Shown here: positions 1 through 6,497 of the stretch, piece after piece
Numbering within the stretch: the stretch's first letter is position 1
Layout: each line of letters starts with the position of its first letter
NCBI GenBank assembly: GCA_012511095.1
Contig: JAAZGT010000007.1
Coordinates: 1 to 16,262 of the forward strand
Source of the DNA: Alcaligenaceae bacterium
Lineage (GTDB): Bacteria > Pseudomonadota > Gammaproteobacteria > Burkholderiales > Burkholderiaceae_B
Length of the DNA: 16,262 nt
Reading direction: 5' to 3'
Program-made: the position numbers and the translations under genes
Notes under the pieces: generated by a model
Database searches by the model: none
What the model saw: the letters and a program-made list of their open reading frames with translations, nothing else
What the model was told of the DNA's origin: nothing

Positions 1-686
1 CGGACAAAGGCATTTAAGGCCAATACCGCTGGAATGGCCACCGCTAAGCCTAAGCCCGTCATAATCAACGCCTCACCTACTGGCCCTGCCACCTCATTAA
101 TATTAACGCCATCAGACATACCAATATTAATTAAGGCATGATAAACACCCCACACCGTACCAAATAAACCAATAAAGGGTGAAGTAGAGCCAATCGATGC
201 CATTACAGTGAGACCATTTTCCATACGGGCAGTTTCCTCATCGATGACACGACGCATATTTCTAATCGTAAACTCCGCCCCCGTACCCACATCCGATAAG
301 CGTGAAGCACCGTATTTATGGTGATACTTACTCGCCTTGATAGCTTGATTGGTCAAACGCGCAAAGGGATTATCATAACCCTGATTTTTTAAGTCAACCG
401 CCACCTCATCCAGCGATTTAGCATTCCAAAAACGCTTTAAAAACCTTTTACTACGTTGCGTTTGTATGTAGTTTGCGATGCTTTTTGAAAAAATCAAATA
501 CCAAGTGACCAAAGACATTAAACATAAAATAGCAAATAATGTCTTACCCACTGCATCACTTTGCTGAATAAACTGCATTACGCCGCCTTGTTCAGCCACG
601 CGCTCAGTGAGCTTAGCCGTGGCTTCTGTCGCTGCTGCTGTTGTTGGCTCGGAAATTTGATTTAAGATGGTTTTAAATAGATTCAT
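1..686 (-). CDS. exbB: ExbB-type proton channel subunit (MotA/TolQ/ExbB family), 3' end cut by window edge
   Basis: ExbB forms the inner-membrane proton channel that, with ExbD, energises TonB. The reading frame opens with ATG at 684-686 and stays open for 228 codons to the left edge, so the C-terminus is missing. Visible are an N-terminal periplasmic stretch, a first membrane segment near residues 48-68 (LFAILCLMSLVTWYLIF), a cytoplasmic part with RNMRRVIDEE, and the family's conserved block near residues 165-185 (ASIGSTSPFIGLFGTVWGV). A second hydrophobic stretch follows (GPVGEALIMTGLGLAVAIPA). The ATG lies 4 nt after the tonB stop, so the two genes are translationally close and co-transcribed. 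Its SD is weak (AATAAG, within the tonB stop). exbD would be expected just off the left edge. MotA and TolQ are relatives, but the TonB neighbour decides for ExbB. Confidence 0.93.
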   Translation of the reverse strand, partial: MNLFKTILNQISEPTTAAATEATAKLTERVAEQGGVMQFIQQSDAVGKTLFAILCLMSLVTWYLIFSKSIANYIQTQRSKRFLKRFWNAKSLDEVAVDLKNQGYDNPFARLTNQAIKASKYHHKYGASRLSDVGTGAEFTIRNMRRVIDEETARMENGLTVMASIGSTSPFIGLFGTVWGVYHALINIGMSDGVNINEVAGPVGEALIMTGLGLAVAIPAVLALNAFV

Positions 687-690
687 ATTC

Positions 691-1644
691 TTATTGCACC
701 TGAATATTAATGGTGAAATCGCCACGTGCTTTACGGGCTACACCATTGACTCGATGAGGGTTAAATGACAATTGTTGGCGTAACTGACGCAATAAATCCC
801 TATTTAATTGCGCATTACCGCCTGAAAGTATTCTTACATCCATCAGCCTACCGCTTTCATCTACTGTGACGCGCACGCGAATAGCAACATTTTGCCCACG
901 AGCGTAACCATAACCACTGCTTATACGCAACCTAGGTTGACGCTTAAAGTTGAGTGCAGAGACACTAACAGTCTCATTGCTATTGCTATGTGCAACTTGT
1001 GCGTTGCTTTGTCCTGCAGAAGTGCCCTGGCCTTGACCACCGCTACCCGTTAAGGATCGTAATTGCTGGGGTTTTGGTGCAACTAAGCTTTGGGATTGCT
1101 GCGGTTTAGGTGTCACCTTAGGCTGTGGTTTAGGTTCAGGTTTAGGCTTAGGTTGAGGCTTTGGTTTGGGTTTAGATTCAAGCTTAGGTTTTGGTTTTGG
1201 CTGCGGTTTAGCTTGTGGTTTTACAACGACTTCTGCTTCGGGCTCGATTACTGGCTCAGGATCCAGTGTGGGTTCAACCTCAGGCTCTACTTCAGCTTCG
1301 GGCTCAGTCTCAACTTCGGGTTCGACTTCAGGCTCTGCTACCGACTCCTCGATAAGCTCTTTAGGCTCTTCTTGGACCGTCTCGGTTTCAGCAGCTTCAG
1401 TGATTTCCTCTATAGGAGCAGTAGAACTTGATTGCTCAGCGGAAGGCTTTGCAGGTAAATCGTCTGCAAAAAATGACACCTCTACTACCGGTAAATCATC
1501 GCCTTTAGACTGTGGTGCATGCTGCTTATAACTATAGTCCATCAATGCTACAGCTCCACCAACTAATGCGCTTACACATAAGGCACTAATAAGGCGGACC
1601 TGCCAAGTTGACTCTGGATTAATATAGTTAGGATCTTGTAGCAC
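691..1644 (-). CDS. tonB: TonB energy-transducing protein
   Basis: TonB transmits proton-motive force from ExbB/ExbD to outer-membrane receptors for siderophores, haem or other iron sources. The 317 residues divide clearly: a short cytoplasmic N-terminus, one membrane anchor near 16-36, a long periplasmic spacer, and a C-terminal TonB domain near 240-317 (GYGYARGQNVAIRVRVTVDE, then DVRILSGGN and FNPHRVNG). The spacer is low-complexity: Glu-Pro/Val-rich at about 104-139, then Lys-Pro/Gln-rich at about 142-181, then a Gly/Ser/Gln stretch. The start is GTG at 1642-1644. An in-frame TAA lies four codons upstream, and the next ATG (residue 35) would remove the membrane anchor, so GTG is the only sensible start. 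The SD is poor. It is first gene of the unit, with a Fur-box promoter upstream and exbB 4 nt downstream. Confidence 0.93.
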   Translation of the reverse strand: MLQDPNYINPESTWQVRLISALCVSALVGGAVALMDYSYKQHAPQSKGDDLPVVEVSFFADDLPAKPSAEQSSSTAPIEEITEAAETETVQEEPKELIEESVAEPEVEPEVETEPEAEVEPEVEPTLDPEPVIEPEAEVVVKPQAKPQPKPKPKLESKPKPKPQPKPKPEPKPQPKVTPKPQQSQSLVAPKPQQLRSLTGSGGQGQGTSAGQSNAQVAHSNSNETVSVSALNFKRQPRLRISSGYGYARGQNVAIRVRVTVDESGRLMDVRILSGGNAQLNRDLLRQLRQQLSFNPHRVNGVARKARGDFTINIQVQ

Positions 1645-1702
1645 GCTTTTAATTTAAGCCCAGCTGCCTAAAACAACTGGCTCTTTATGACATAAAACTC
1701 AA

Positions 1703-1731
1703 ATGATAACAGTTATCATTATCATTGTCTA
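1703..1731 (-). promoter_or_regulatory. tonB promoter with embedded Fur boxes
   Basis: On the minus strand a -35 TAGACA (1726-1731) is separated by exactly 17 bp from a -10 TATCAT (1703-1708). Each element is one base off the sigma-70 consensus. The spacer and -10 contain a perfect 9-1-9 palindrome at 1702-1720 (AATGATAAC-T-GTTATCATT). The 19-mer at 1705-1723 matches 15 of 19 bases of the classical Fur box GATAATGATAATCATTATC, and the two sites overlap by GATAAT-type steps. Iron-loaded Fur bound here would cover the core promoter, so repression under iron-replete conditions is expected. The predicted 5' leader is about 50 nt. Confidence 0.85.
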
Positions 1732-1760
1732 GAGGTGTCTTTAAAAATAATGTCTCTTTA

Positions 1761-1803
1761 AACGCAAAACACCTAGCTCGGAAATAAACCCGAGCTAGGT
1801 GTT
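1761..1803 (-). terminator. Rho-independent terminator of the csp gene
   Basis: A perfect 14-bp inverted repeat (1768-1781 with 1790-1803, core ACCTAGCTCGG) encloses an 8-nt loop. On the minus strand it is followed by TTGCGTTT. It lies about 57 nt past the csp stop and just upstream of the tonB promoter, so it separates the cold-shock and iron units. Confidence 0.8.
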
Positions 1804-1807
1804 GGAA

Positions 1808-1851
1808 TAAGTATATTAAAGTAATTATCAAATTGCTTTAATAATTACTTA
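1808..1851 (-). other. A+T-rich stem-loop in the csp 3' UTR
   Basis: Positions 1808-1821 (TAAGTATATTAAAG) pair with 1836-1851 apart from a 2-nt bulge, leaving a 14-nt loop. It sits between the csp stop codon and the strong terminator, so it would be part of the mature csp mRNA tail. Any function, such as mRNA stability or cold-dependent folding, is inference. Confidence 0.4.
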
Positions 1852-1860
1852 TATAGATGA

Positions 1861-2073
1861 CTACTTAGCAGGTGTTACTTCTTTCGCCTGAGGACCTTTA
1901 GGACCATCAGCTACTACAAAGCTAACTTCCTGATTTTCTTCTAGTGTGCGGTAACCATCAGACTCAATATCAGTGTGGTGAACGAATAGATCCTGACCAC
2001 CTGACGATGGCTTGATGAAACCAAAACCTTTTTGATTGTTAAACCACTTAACAACGCCGTTTTCTTTTGACAT
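1861..2073 (-). CDS. Cold-shock domain protein, CspA family
   Basis: This is a 70-residue single cold-shock domain (OB fold), the same length as E. coli CspA. It shows both nucleic-acid-binding motifs: RNP1 KGFGFI at residues 15-20 and RNP2 LFVHH at 29-33. The typical opening (NGVVKWFN) and C-terminal KGPQAKEV are also present. Such proteins bind single-stranded RNA/DNA and act as RNA chaperones or antiterminators; which paralogue this is cannot be told from sequence alone. The ATG at 2071-2073 has a GAGAG SD about 8 nt upstream. It is monocistronic: clpB upstream ends in its own terminator and a 14-bp-stem terminator follows the gene. Confidence 0.95.
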   Translation of the reverse strand: MSKENGVVKWFNNQKGFGFIKPSSGGQDLFVHHTDIESDGYRTLEENQEVSFVVADGPKGPQAKEVTPAK

Positions 2074-2230
2074 GTAAAAACTCTCGTAAAACTAAATAAC
2101 TAATGATGAATTCTAATTTACTTATATTACGATAATATGACTGAAGGCAAAAGATTTGGCTATTGAAAGACTATCGATGTCAAAGTAATCTAGAAGTCAA
2201 TTACAGTGTACATTAACTACAGCCTTTTTA
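2074..2230 (-). promoter_or_regulatory. csp upstream region, A+T-rich, promoter not resolved
   Basis: Between the clpB terminator and the csp ATG lies about 155 nt of A+T-rich DNA. It must hold the csp promoter. The minus strand has TTGACT (2195-2200), TTGACA (2178-2183) and TTGCCT further down, but none has a convincing -10 at 16-18 bp. A small inverted repeat ATATTA-CGA-TAATAT lies at 2124-2138. A long structured leader, as in other csp genes, is possible but not demonstrated. Confidence 0.4.
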
Positions 2231-2268
2231 AATACAAAGAAACCCTTAATTGTTAAAATTAAGGGTTT
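2231..2268 (-). terminator. Rho-independent terminator of clpB
   Basis: A 12-bp perfect stem (2240-2251 with 2257-2268, AAACCCTTAATT and its complement) has a 5-nt loop. On the minus strand it is followed by CTTTGTATTT. It begins about 38 nt past the clpB stop and isolates clpB from the cold-shock gene. Confidence 0.8.
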
Positions 2269-2306
2269 TCCTGAGAAAGTGGTTGTTTTTAGTCTATAAA
2301 AACGAC

Positions 2307-4886
2307 TTATGCCTTATCAAAAATCAGCTCATCGTCTTTAGCATCGACCTTAATCACATCCTTTTCACCAAACTTACCCTCGAGGATAAGCTTAGATAAT
2401 GGGTTTTCAACATTTTGTTGAATCGCACGTTTAAGTGGTCGAGCACCAAATACCGGATCGAAACCTGCCTTGGCTAATACCGCTAAAGCAGCATCAGTGA
2501 TTTCTAAATCCATCTCCATTGCTTGTACACGCTCAATTAAGCGATCAATTTGAATCTTCGCAATGGCAGCGATGTTTTTCTCATCTAAGGCATGGAATAC
2601 CACCACCTCATCAATACGGTTTAAGAACTCTGGGCGGAAAGATTGTTTTACCTCTTCCCACACTACGGCCTTAACCGCATCATAAGGCTCATTCTGCATT
2701 TGTTGGATATGCTCCGAACCCAAGTTAGAGGTCATAATAATCACGGTGTTTCTAAAACTGACTGTACGACCTTGACCATCGGTTAAGCGACCATCGTCTA
2801 AGACTTGTAGAAGTACGTTAAATACGTCTGGGTGTGCTTTTTCTACCTCATCAAGTAGAATCACACTATAAGGCTTACGACGTACTGCCTCAGTCAAATA
2901 ACCGCCCTCTTCGTAACCAACATAACCTGGAGGCGCACCGATTAAACGAGCCACGGAGTGTTTCTCCATAAACTCACTCATATCGATTCGAATCATATGG
3001 TCGTCAGAATCAAATAAGAAATTAGCTAAACTCTTAGTTAATTCTGTCTTACCCACACCGGTTGGACCTAAGAATAAGAAGGAACCATAAGGACGATTTG
3101 GATCAGCTAAACCCGAACGTGAACGACGAATGGCATTAGAGATTAGGCTAACCGCCTCATCTTGACCAACCACACGCTGTTCAAGCTTTTCTTCCATATT
3201 GAGAAGCTTAGCGCGTTCGCCTTGCATCATCTTAGACACAGGAATGCCGGTTGCGCGTGAAACTACCTCAGCAATTTCCTCAGAGCCTACCTCTGTGCGT
3301 AACAAACGTGGTTTTTCATCCTCATCAGAAGTCTCGGTTTCAGCTTCTTGTAAGCGACGCTCCAAATCAGGTAATAAGCTGTATTGGATCTCAGCTAGTT
3401 TTTCGAACTCACCATTACGTTGGCATTCGGCCATTTCGGCACGCGCTTTTTCGATTTCCTCTTTAATGGATTGAGCACCTTGAACCGCTGCTTTTTCAGC
3501 TTTCCAAATTTCCTCGTAATCGTTGTACTCACGCTGTAATTGCTCAAGCTCAAGTTCGATGTTTTTGAGGTGACGTAATGAAGCATCGTCCTCTTCTTTG
3601 CGTACCGCCTCACGCTCAATCTTTAATTGAATAATGCGACGGTCAAGCTTATCCATGACCTCAGGCTTAGAGTCAATTTCCATACGGATACGTGCTGCTG
3701 CCTCATCAATTAGGTCAATGGCCTTATCGGGTAAGAAGCGATCCGTAATATAACGGTGCGATAGCTCCGCTGCAGCCACAATAGCTGGGTCAGTAATCTC
3801 TACGCCGTGATGCACCTCGTAGCGCTCTTTGAGGCCACGAAGAATCGCAATGGTCGACTCAACATCAGGTTCGCCCACCAATACTTTTTGGAAACGACGC
3901 TCTAAAGCAGCATCTTTTTCAATGTACTGACGGTATTCATCTAGGGTGGTCGCACCTACACAATGTAGCTCACCGCGCGCTAAGGCAGGTTTTAACATAT
4001 TGCCCGCATCCATCGCGCCCTCGGCTTTACCGGCACCTACCATGGTGTGTAACTCATCAATAAAGACAATGTTTTGACCATCGTCTTGTGAAAGCTCTTT
4101 AAGAACTGCTTTTAAACGCTCTTCGAATTCACCACGGAACTTAGCACCCGCTAATAATGCAGCTAGGTCAAGTGACAACACGCGCTTACCGCGTAAGCTC
4201 TCAGGCACCTCGTGATTCACAATACGTTGTGCTAAACCCTCAACAATCGCGGTTTTACCCACACCTGGCTCACCAATCAGTACGGGGTTGTTTTTGGTAC
4301 GACGTTGTAGAATTTGGATCACGCGACGAATTTCATCATCACGACCAATCACAGGATCAAGTTTACCTAAACGCGCGCGCTCAGTTAAGTCAATTGTGTA
4401 TTTCTTTAGTGCCTCACGATTAGACTCGCCATCAGGGTCCGTGATGTTTTCGCCACCACGTACATCCTCAATGGCTTTTTCTAATGCGGGTTTATTCATG
4501 CCTGCAGATTTTAAAGCGCGACCTGCTGCTCCTTTATCGTCAGCCAACACCAATAAGAATAGCTCACTAGCAATAAACTCATCGCCACGGTCAAGCGCCT
4601 CTTTATCAGTGCGATTAAGTAAGTTACTTAGATCACGACTAATTTGTAGATTGGTATTACCAGTCACTTGAGGCAACTGGCTAATCTCTGCGTCTAGCGC
4701 ATTGCGTAGACTATTAACTTGCACACCAGCACGCGCTAATAAACTACCGGCGCCGCTATCAGGATCGGAGATGAGAGCCATTAATACATGCACAGGCTCA
4801 ATATACGCATTATCGTGGTGTACAGCTAAACTTTGAGCATCGCCCAAAGCTTGTTGGAACTTGGTTGTTAATTTATCAAATCTCAT
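2307..4886 (-). CDS. clpB: ClpB disaggregase (Hsp100 AAA+ ATPase)
   Basis: ClpB is a hexameric ATPase that, with DnaK/DnaJ/GrpE, threads proteins out of heat-induced aggregates. The order is complete: N-terminal Clp-N domain (about 1-145), AAA-1 with Walker A GEPGVGKT (205-212) and Walker B FIDELH, a long Glu/Lys-rich coiled-coil middle domain (about 405-525) that marks ClpB rather than ClpA/ClpC, and AAA-2 with GPTGVGKT (near 605) and VILLDEVEKAHPDV. The tail ends GARPLKRAIQQNVENPL. I start at ATG 4884-4886 (MRFDKLTTKF, like E. coli MRLDRLTNKF), giving 859 residues. The in-frame GTG at 4898 lies inside the SD AAAGGTG, so it is the ribosome site and not the start. It is monocistronic, with a sigma-32 promoter and its own terminator. 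Confidence 0.97.
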   Translation of the reverse strand: MRFDKLTTKFQQALGDAQSLAVHHDNAYIEPVHVLMALISDPDSGAGSLLARAGVQVNSLRNALDAEISQLPQVTGNTNLQISRDLSNLLNRTDKEALDRGDEFIASELFLLVLADDKGAAGRALKSAGMNKPALEKAIEDVRGGENITDPDGESNREALKKYTIDLTERARLGKLDPVIGRDDEIRRVIQILQRRTKNNPVLIGEPGVGKTAIVEGLAQRIVNHEVPESLRGKRVLSLDLAALLAGAKFRGEFEERLKAVLKELSQDDGQNIVFIDELHTMVGAGKAEGAMDAGNMLKPALARGELHCVGATTLDEYRQYIEKDAALERRFQKVLVGEPDVESTIAILRGLKERYEVHHGVEITDPAIVAAAELSHRYITDRFLPDKAIDLIDEAAARIRMEIDSKPEVMDKLDRRIIQLKIEREAVRKEEDDASLRHLKNIELELEQLQREYNDYEEIWKAEKAAVQGAQSIKEEIEKARAEMAECQRNGEFEKLAEIQYSLLPDLERRLQEAETETSDEDEKPRLLRTEVGSEEIAEVVSRATGIPVSKMMQGERAKLLNMEEKLEQRVVGQDEAVSLISNAIRRSRSGLADPNRPYGSFLFLGPTGVGKTELTKSLANFLFDSDDHMIRIDMSEFMEKHSVARLIGAPPGYVGYEEGGYLTEAVRRKPYSVILLDEVEKAHPDVFNVLLQVLDDGRLTDGQGRTVSFRNTVIIMTSNLGSEHIQQMQNEPYDAVKAVVWEEVKQSFRPEFLNRIDEVVVFHALDEKNIAAIAKIQIDRLIERVQAMEMDLEITDAALAVLAKAGFDPVFGARPLKRAIQQNVENPLSKLILEGKFGEKDVIKVDAKDDELIFDKA

Positions 4887-4981
4887 ATGTTGATACACCT
4901 TTAAAAATAAATAACAGGAGTCGCCGTATTATTTATAAGCATGTAAGAACTGCTTGGCTCAACTCCTTATCATACCCTCAT

Positions 4982-5009
4982 ACATAGGGTGGATTTGTTA
5001 TATTTCAAG
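4982..5009 (-). promoter_or_regulatory. Sigma-32 heat-shock promoter of clpB
   Basis: On the minus strand CTTGAAA (5003-5009) is followed after 13 bp by CCCTATGT (4982-4989). The first matches the RpoH -35 consensus perfectly and the second matches CCCCATnT at all but one specified base. The predicted start, about 7 nt past the -10, leaves a leader near 90 nt before the clpB ATG. No good sigma-70 promoter is apparent alongside it. The site is the main landmark of the 210-nt divergent gap between clpB and the PIN-domain gene. Confidence 0.85.
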
Positions 5010-5096
5010 TGGTAGTTTATTATTCATTGAAAAATAATTTGCTACACTCAAGCTTCATTTAATTAAATTGCGTTTTAATTTATTTTTTCAAGTTTT

Positions 5097-5693
5097 ATGT
5101 ACAAACACGTTCCTACACCGCATTATGTTGTGCTAGATACCTGTGTATTAATTTCTAATACCGTCCGTAAATTACTGATTCGTATGGGGCAGCACCAGTG
5201 TATTTCGCCTGTTTGGGGTGAGTATATTGGGGTAGAATGGCGTCGCAACATCCCGAAAATATGGGATGTTAATGATGAATTTGCTGAGCGTGAGTGGAAT
5301 TTTATGCAGCAACAATTCCCAGCGGCTAATATGGGCGTCGTTCACGAGTTTGAAAAAAACCTACGCTACAGCGATAAAAAAGATCACCATGTCATTGCCT
5401 GTGGTCTCAGCATGCAACAAAAGGCACCCGATCACAACATTTCTATTATTACGTGGAATTTAAGGGATTTTGTAAGAAGTGAAGTGCGTGGTTTAGGCTT
5501 ATATTTATATAGTCCTGACCAGCTCCTAGCCATGCTATGGCCAGAACATAAGGAATTAATGCTCGATTTATTTGAGTTTTTTGCAATCGATGCAATGGAA
5601 GTGGGATGTCCAGAGCTGAGCATCCCAGAATTTCTAAAGCGCGAGCGTCTATATGCTCTTAAAAAGCTCTATGAAGCTGAGCTAGAGCAATAG
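5097..5693 (+). CDS. Orphan PIN-domain protein, putative ribonuclease (VapC-like)
   Basis: This 198-residue protein begins YVVLDTCVLISN, the usual opening of a PIN domain with the first metal-binding Asp at D14. It continues with a family-like WGEYIGVEWRRN (E42/E47), then SDKKDHHVIACGL (D93/D96) and ITWNLRDF (D124). These acidic positions are those expected for the Mg/Mn site of PIN nucleases, so an intact RNase fold is likely. About 55-60 residues follow the PIN core, as in VapC50-type proteins of PIN_3-like families; that assignment is from memory of the family. No antitoxin-like gene is adjacent: clpB is divergent upstream and fbpC is convergent, 22 nt away. The ATG at 5097 has almost no SD, and the upstream 55 nt are A+T-rich without a clear promoter. 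It could be a solitary toxin, a domesticated RNase or an rRNA/tRNA endonuclease; target unknown. Confidence 0.75.
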   Translation: MYKHVPTPHYVVLDTCVLISNTVRKLLIRMGQHQCISPVWGEYIGVEWRRNIPKIWDVNDEFAEREWNFMQQQFPAANMGVVHEFEKNLRYSDKKDHHVIACGLSMQQKAPDHNISIITWNLRDFVRSEVRGLGLYLYSPDQLLAMLWPEHKELMLDLFEFFAIDAMEVGCPELSIPEFLKRERLYALKKLYEAELEQ

Positions 5694-5715
5694 CCGCCCG
5701 CTATCTAAACACTAA

Positions 5716-6495
5716 TTAGGCGCTTTGTAGCTCAATTGGGCAATAATCAGGGTATTTGCCTTCACTATTTAAATGCTCTTGAGCTACCTTTTGAATATCT
5801 TCAAGTGTGGCTTGTTTTTGACGGTTATCAGTCCAACGACTTAGACGGCCACAATGCATCCACGCAATACGATCGCCCATGGCCAAAGCCTCTGACTGGT
5901 GATGCGTGACTAAAATTGCTGATAACTTATTTTGTTTAAGAATGTCACGCACCTCCATCGCTAAACGCTCACGTGTATCAACGTCTAGGTTAGAGAAGGC
6001 CTCGTCTAAAAGCAATAATCTTGGCTGTGGAGCAATGGCACGCGCTAAGGCCACGCGTTGCTGCTGACCACCAGATAGCTCATGCGGATAACGCTTTATA
6101 AACTGCTCTAAACCCACAAGCTCTAACATCTCTTCGACACGTTTGGCCGCTTTGTTTTTATCCCAATCATGCAAACCGAAACGCACGTTTTTCTCTACTG
6201 TCAGGTGTGGGAAAAGCGCATAGTCTTGGAACATCATACCGATATGACGCGCTTCGGGTGCTAACATTTTGCCAGGCAAAGACAAAACCTGATCATCTAA
6301 TAAAATACGCCCTGCTGTAATTGGCTCAAATCCAGCAATAGCACGTAAGACTGTCGTTTTACCACAGCCCGATGGACCTAATAAGCAAACCACCTCGCCT
6401 GCCTCTAAGTCCATACTGAAATCATGTACGACTCGATTCGCCAATTTACCGTTACCATAAACAACATCGACGTTTTCTAATGTCAATAAACTCAT
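5716..6495 (-). CDS. fbpC: Ferric iron ABC transporter ATPase (FbpC/AfuC type, short form)
   Basis: This is the cytoplasmic ATPase of the iron(III) importer. All nucleotide-binding motifs are present: Walker A GPSGCGKT (40-47), Q-loop FQD (Q90), signature LSGGQQQR (140-147), Walker B LLLLDEAFSNLD (about 160-171, catalytic E165) and H-loop THHQ (H198). At 259 residues it ends soon after the core, whereas typical FbpC/HitC/AfuC proteins are about 350 and carry a C-terminal TOBE-like regulatory domain. The reading frame shows no sign of a frameshift. It starts 2 nt after the fbpB stop, so it is translated with the permease. Specificity for iron is inferred from fbpA/fbpB and the Fur box; other substrates of this ATPase family (sulfate, polyamine) are less likely. 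No clear terminator is visible in the 22 nt before the convergent PIN gene. Confidence 0.85.
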   Translation of the reverse strand: MSLLTLENVDVVYGNGKLANRVVHDFSMDLEAGEVVCLLGPSGCGKTTVLRAIAGFEPITAGRILLDDQVLSLPGKMLAPEARHIGMMFQDYALFPHLTVEKNVRFGLHDWDKNKAAKRVEEMLELVGLEQFIKRYPHELSGGQQQRVALARAIAPQPRLLLLDEAFSNLDVDTRERLAMEVRDILKQNKLSAILVTHHQSEALAMGDRIAWMHCGRLSRWTDNRQKQATLEDIQKVAQEHLNSEGKYPDYCPIELQSA

Positions 6496-6497
6496 AA

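Noticed and set aside
1090..1531. Plus-strand open frames rich in Phe/Arg/Leu or Ser/Gly
   Set aside because: They are antisense to the repetitive TonB spacer. The low-complexity composition is a mirror of the Pro/Lys/Glu codons, and the frames have no plausible start signals.
4887..4898. Upstream GTG start for clpB giving four extra residues
   Set aside because: The GTG is part of the ribosome-binding site AAAGGTG; homologues begin MRxDxLT at the ATG 4886.
5694..5715. Bidirectional terminator between the PIN gene and fbpC
   Set aside because: Only a short AGC-GCC/GGC-GCT pairing with a bulge exists, with no T-run on either strand.
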